DNA of 64,000 nucleotides from Synanceia verrucosa (lineage: Eukaryota; Chordata; Actinopteri; Perciformes; Synanceiidae), in assembly GCA_029721515.1 (NCBI GenBank), contig CM056563.1:22716954-22780953 (forward strand), read 5' to 3'. Below the pieces are notes generated by a model. It had not been told where the DNA came from, searched no databases, and was given only the letters and a program-made list of their open reading frames with translations. Position 1 is the stretch's first letter. Each line of letters starts with the position of its first letter. Shown here piece by piece: positions 59,471-64,000 of the stretch. The translations under genes and the position numbers were made by a program.

Positions 59471-61804
59471 TTTCTCTGAAGTGGTGGTGGGCTGTGGCCG
59501 TCTTCAGAGACAGCAGGAGGCTATCACACCATAACGATTGATTTCTTAGTTAATCGCAGAGCCACTTAATGGTTGATGATGATAAACTGGGATAAGAGTC
59601 TCAGTGAGCTGTTTCTGCTGCAAAGATAATGAGTCTGTGAAAATACAAAACAGCATATCTGAGTATGATGAAGTCCTGTTTTACTGCAAGAGTCATTTAT
59701 TTAAGAATACTGAATGTTAAATCCCAGATGGATACACATTTGAAATAAGCAGAAGTGTTATCAAATAACATATCCAGTGAGTCCATTATTTCTGCACCAC
59801 TGGTAGGTTGAACAGGACCTGTCATTTTTCTCAAGTGTTGGTGTGACTGTGACACTACAACGATCAGTTGCTCAAGATAATCAAAATGAGATTTTTTGTA
59901 GCCGTGTATGATGTGCCGAGATCAAAATTTTATGAGCCACACAAAATATGGCAGTTTCAGCAGCAAATTTTATGTATTTAACATGTTAAATTGATGTGGA
60001 TAACTTAACATATTCCTAATTATCTGAGAAGAAAACATTAATTTTAGACTACAAATTAAATTTCTGAAGAAACTGTTGTGTGAATGCTGAATAGCTGAAG
60101 CTACGCTGCTAATGCTGCGTGGTTAATAGCTAATGCCAATCTAATGCTGGCTTTGTTGTAGGAAGAAGGTGAAGCAGTGTGATGTTGTAAAAGTACGAAT
60201 GACTATAAGTTGTATGAATTAAATAGAAAGTCTAAGCTACTCTGTGAGTGCTGAGTTTTATATATGTAGCTAGAAATCAGTGGTGTCTATATAGTGTGGA
60301 CAGTAGTATACATATACTGTTTATGTGTTTATGGTGCAAGTAGACTCATATATTAGGCACAAAAACAATCAGTGAGAATGTTGAATGCACCGATTCATAC
60401 ATTAAAAATATATTTTCGCAACATAAAAGAGAGAGTCAATAAAAATATGAAATGCACTGCAAATGTAAGAAATGTGTATGTTATGAATAGTATGACAAAA
60501 ATATTTTAAGCCTGTTGTTTTATTCTTCACTTCTTTTGTCCTGTTTCTGCTGAACTGTGACTCATTCTATGTAAAGTTAACCACATATGATGAGCTTGGT
60601 GCAGACTAGTGAGGGGATGTCTCGTGGAGGTCTGGTGTGGTTGTAGCTTCATGTCACGCTGTTGAGCATCAGAGAGCGTGAGAGGTGGAGGTGGTGTGAT
60701 TCATCGAGATCCCCAAAAGTTATCTCCCATTAGATGATTACAGCTCATCACATGCTGCCTTCACGCCTGAATCCACTTGCATCTCATGCTTTTGTGCAGT
60801 AATAATTGCTAAATTGACCCTGTTAAGTAGAATGTTTACAGTCAAGCAACATGTAGCATCAATGAGATTTGAGCTCCTAATTCAAAACTGTCATCATGTG
60901 TCTGGATAGTGACTCATTTACAGACCTGCAGCTGCAGTAACCAAAAGCTTCACTTATATGCATGTCCTATACCAATAAATGCTGTTTGTTGTAAACATAG
61001 AAAATTCCACATCTCTTGAAGGTCTGAACTCAATGTATTTTTCTTAATTTTAATATGACTGCATGAGTAAAATACACAGTTGCTTTATTGGTAACTTATA
61101 TATGGTGTGAGCTAAGGTACTTGCAGTATTTCTGGCTGTACAGTCGCCCAGTCAGTGTTGGTATTTATTAATGTTTCAGTGAAATTAAACCCTGTAAAAC
61201 AGATTAACACCAGAAGTTAAAACACATCACCTTCAAAATAAAATTTCACAGTGAGCAGGATATCTTTATTTATCTATCGTGTATGTTGTTCTCACATGTG
61301 CATGATCTTTAATTAAGTTGTGTTCAACCAAATTGCCACAAAGAAAATCTGAGTCTAGAGTTTTATTCCAGAGCAGGAGGAATAAAGCAGTGGAGAAATG
61401 CAGGACACATAGGGAAGGCTAATATTTACCGTACACCTCCCTGTGTATTTCTATTAACCATGTTTAGCTAAACTCTACTGAACAATGAGCAGCCACGATC
61501 CAGCTGATACAGCCCTGCTGTCACTGTGTGAAAGTAATATAAAAAATATGTGACAGTCCTTGCACAAACACATCGATGATAGTATATCAGTGGTACAAAA
61601 TGCACTCTTTATTTTGTTATACTGAATATATCTCTATGAGATTGTGTGCCTTATGTTTGTGTTTCTCTACTTCAGTTCATATCACTGACTGTACGTTCTT
61701 AGATAATCACAATGAATAGCTGACTTCAGATTTGATAATCTGATGACAGGATGTTCTTAATATGACAGTTAAGTCTGTCACAGTAGATACACGCCTGACT
61801 CACA

Positions 61805-61839
<35 letters not shown>

Positions 61840-62080
61840 CACAAGTTCAAGATAACACATGAGCAGTGGTTGAGGTTGTGTGTCAGTCCAACCTCTGTAC
61901 GGGACAATCCCAGTCCACGAAGATAAATGTGAACTGAACTCAGGGTTCAGGGCTCTCTATGGCTGAGATCCTGCCACATCTCTGTCATTCAGAGCCCAGA
62001 GCTGCCATACTTGACCTGTAACGTGAATAAATATCTTTGAACTGTAATTTTTTTTTTTAAACAGATTTCTCCAGTGTGTG
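59471..62080. other. Intergenic region upstream of perforin
   Basis: AT-rich sequence without a supported exon or recognisable element, apart from the dinucleotide run near 61810. Confidence 0.5.
61801..61834. repeat. (CA)n microsatellite
   Basis: An almost pure CA run of about 13 units. Confidence 0.9.
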
Positions 62081-62124
62081 ATCGGGCTAACATTTTCAAT
62101 GTTCTTACTTCGTGGCTAGTACGC

Positions 62125-62820
62125 TCAGGGGTGGAAAGTAACTGCACAGTCACATAAGTACTGTTCTTAAGTACAAATGTATGTACTTTACTTGGGTTTT
62201 AGCTTTATGCCACTTTATACTAGAGTAGAAAAAGATATTTATGTACAATATATGAGCTTCAGCCTCACAGCAAGAAGGTGCTGGGTTCGGCCCTGGGCCT
62301 TTCTGTGTGGAGTTTGCATGTTCTCCCCGTGTCTGCATGGGTTCTCTCTGGTACTCCGGCTTCCTCCCACCATCCAAAAACATGCATGGGGATTAGGTTA
62401 ACTGGTTAATTTATATTGACCGTAGGTGTGAATGTGAGTGTGAGTGGTTGTCTGTCTCTATGTGTCCTGAGATGAGGTGGCGACTTGTCCAGGGTGTACC
62501 CTGCCTTTCACCCTCCAGCCCCCCCACGACCCTATGAGGATAAGCGTTAGATAATGGATGGATGGATGGATATGAGCTTCAGAATAGTTTTGTGTGTACA
62601 CAATGGCAAAAAGGATAATATAGCATTGCTGGAAAATGTTACCACAGATACCTAGGTCATGATACTGAAAATATATAACATATAGACTTTTACTTCAATG
62701 AAAATCTTTGAGATCACCACTTCTTAAAGTAAAATTTTGAATCCAGGACTTGTAATAGTATTTCTACACTGTTACTTACTTATTTCTAAGTAAAATAAAT
62801 GAGTACTACCACCGAGTATA
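62125..62820. mobile_element. AAGTAC-rich MITE interrupted by a later insertion
   Basis: GGGGTGGAAAGTAACTGC, then AAGTACTGTTCTTAAGTAC and TACTTTACTTGGG, match a common teleost MITE that I recall from memory. Related AAGTA/TACTT-rich sequence resumes after the inserted element, near 62690-62820. Exact ends were not found. Confidence 0.4.
62263..62569 (+). mobile_element. Teleost retroelement copy (LINE/SINE-like) with 13-bp target-site duplication
   Basis: The body reads GAGTTTGCATGTTCTCCCCG, then CTCCGGCTTCCTCCCAC and GTGGCGACTTGTCCAGGGTG, ending in (GATG)n. ATATGAGCTTCAG occurs exactly at 62250-62262 and 62570-62582, a perfect 13-bp duplication. This shows target-primed insertion. It has no coding capacity. 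Confidence 0.85.
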
Positions 62821-63915
62821 CTGAAAATGATGTGTACATGCAATGCTTAAGAAATTTATTTACAGCTTAATATATAATATTTATATTTTTTTATAGCTAA
62901 AAATGTAATTATTGTTGTTATCGGTGATTTTTCAAATAAATAGCTTTCAAATCAATGGCTTTGTATATGATGCAGGTTTTATTTTGAAATCCATGAACGG
63001 AAGTGTGAGCGCTGCTATCTCGTGTGTCTTAACGGTCTCAGGAAGGCGGTGCAGAGGACTGAAAGGCCGCCAGGGCGGACTCCACATTTCAAGGAATACA
63101 TCCAGCCAGAAATAATGGTGGGGGACAACTGGATAAAAGAGACGTTGAAGAAAGTGAGCACAGTTTTTCTGGACCGGACCTCGTCTGTTTGGAGTCACCG
63201 GGCTCCGTTATCTGCCTCCTCATCCCTGGTAACAGGACATCGGTAGCCGACTTGCCCGGTTTGCTAGCCCGCAGTGCTTCACGAAAATCTCCGCTCCAGA
63301 ATCACATCTGTTTTTTATTATTTTTTATTACGAAATCTAGCTCAAACGCAAACTGCCCCCAGCATATGCCGCCCGTCTGCTTCCATTAAAGCAGCGCTAG
63401 TCCTCTGCCGCAGCTCTGACCGCTAGGACCAAGCTAGCATCCTCTGGAGGTGGATGGACGCGGCTGTCTCAGCATCCTTGCCGGGGACGCGGTCGAGCAC
63501 CGGAATGCTAACTAACGAGGAAGTGGCTCCAAAATGACAGGGGACATTTCGCCTTACGACCGCTCCAGGCTGTCTGGAGCTGCTCAGACACGTTTGACAT
63601 GCCAGATGTAATGACAGCCCCGGGCTCGCACCATGTATGCGGCTGGCCGTGTCCGTGTCCAGCCACTCGGATGACCCTCGCACCGGTACCGGCGGTTCAG
63701 AGCGAACAGGGGCGGCGCTGATCCACCGTCGCCGGTTTAAAGACTCAAGCTTTTTAGCGCTAAGCTAGGAGGCTAACAGCACAATATAGGAACCGCAAAC
63801 AACACCAATGGTATCCCATAAGGTTTTAGTCGCAATAATCCTGCTAAATGTGTATATAGGTGTACAGTCGGTTTTCTACTTATTCGGCGGCGTCCTTTTA
63901 ACGGCCTTGTTTGCT
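62821..63915. promoter_or_regulatory. paqr4 upstream/5' UTR region
   Basis: Sequence becomes GC- and CpG-richer from about 62990 to 63780 and contains GCTAGC/GCTAAC words, typical of a fish promoter. Short ORFs here are not supported. The 5' leader stays open in the paqr4 frame from an ATG at 63808. Confidence 0.45.
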
Positions 63916-64000
63916 ATGGCATTTCTAAATGGACCCAGGCTGCTGGACTGGGCCAACTCACCTCCACATCTCCAGTTCAACAAATACGTCCTGACGGGAT
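63916..64000 (+). CDS. paqr4: PAQR4, N-terminal fragment cut by window end
   Basis: From ATG at 63916 the frame reads MAFLNGPRLLDWANSPPHLQ and continues FNKYVLTG to the edge. This is nearly identical to the start of human PAQR4 (MAFLAGPRLLDW). PAQR4 is a seven-helix progestin/adipoQ receptor family protein of the Golgi/ER linked to ceramide metabolism. An in-frame upstream ATG at 63808 would add 36 mostly hydrophobic residues; I chose the internal start by homology. Confidence 0.85.
   Translation, partial: MAFLNGPRLLDWANSPPHLQFNKYVLTG

Noticed and set aside
61801..61834. CRISPR-like or tandem-repeat array
   Set aside because: A plain CA dinucleotide run; no spaced repeats exist anywhere in the window.

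Overview
This is a teleost nuclear genomic window; compact percomorph-type gene structure is my inference. The grounds are vertebrate orthologues split into many short exons with GT-AG introns, tRNA-derived SINEs, a Tc1 element and MITEs typical of fish, and no prokaryotic features. Genes were rebuilt by joining exons at splice sites and checking that reading phase carried through every junction.

Layout, left to right. (1) 1-5.0 kb: 3' part of prr14 (+). (2) 6.1-7.9 kb: a tmem265-like CD225/dispanin gene (-), convergent with prr14. (3) 11.0-14.2 kb: rusf1 (+), 14 coding exons. (4) 14.6-18.3 kb: an 11-exon host gene (+) encoding a THAP zinc finger joined to a Ty3/gypsy-type integrase core with a degraded catalytic triad. 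(5) 19.8-22.7 kb: elob, elongin B (+). (6) 24.7-26.9 kb: a three-exon Harbinger-transposase-derived gene (+) that has lost all three catalytic residues. (7) 27.7-28.3 kb: a Myb/SANT-like gene (-), tail to tail with it, resembling the second protein of Harbinger transposons. (8) 29.5-34.9 kb: armc5 (+), 7 coding exons. (9) 35.7-36.4 kb: cox6a2 (-), 3 exons. (10) 36.4-42.4 kb: mostly non-coding, with repeat relics and one exon-like patch. (11) 42.5-55.2 kb: a 24-exon, all-phase-1 gene for a secreted glycine-rich, elastin-like matrix protein (candidate grep1), with a Tc1 transposon in one intron. (12) 56.1-58.1 kb: perforin (-). (13) 58.1-63.9 kb: intergenic, with microsatellite and nested repeats. 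(14) 63.9 kb to the end: the start of paqr4 (+), cut by the window edge.

As I recall human gene order, PRR14, TMEM265, RUSF1, ARMC5 and COX6A2 lie at 16p11.2, and ELOB, GREP1 and PAQR4 at 16p13.3. The window therefore appears to interleave genes from two arms-length segments of human chromosome 16.

The most interesting part is 14.5-28.4 kb. Three host-like genes derived from transposons (THAP-integrase, inactive Harbinger transposase, Myb/SANT partner) surround elob. The transposase/Myb pair looks like co-domestication of both proteins of one transposon: DNA-binding and partner-binding parts remain while the nuclease is dead. Just beyond it, four ZNF143/THAP11-type motifs sit in about 200 bp of the divergent promoter region shared with armc5.
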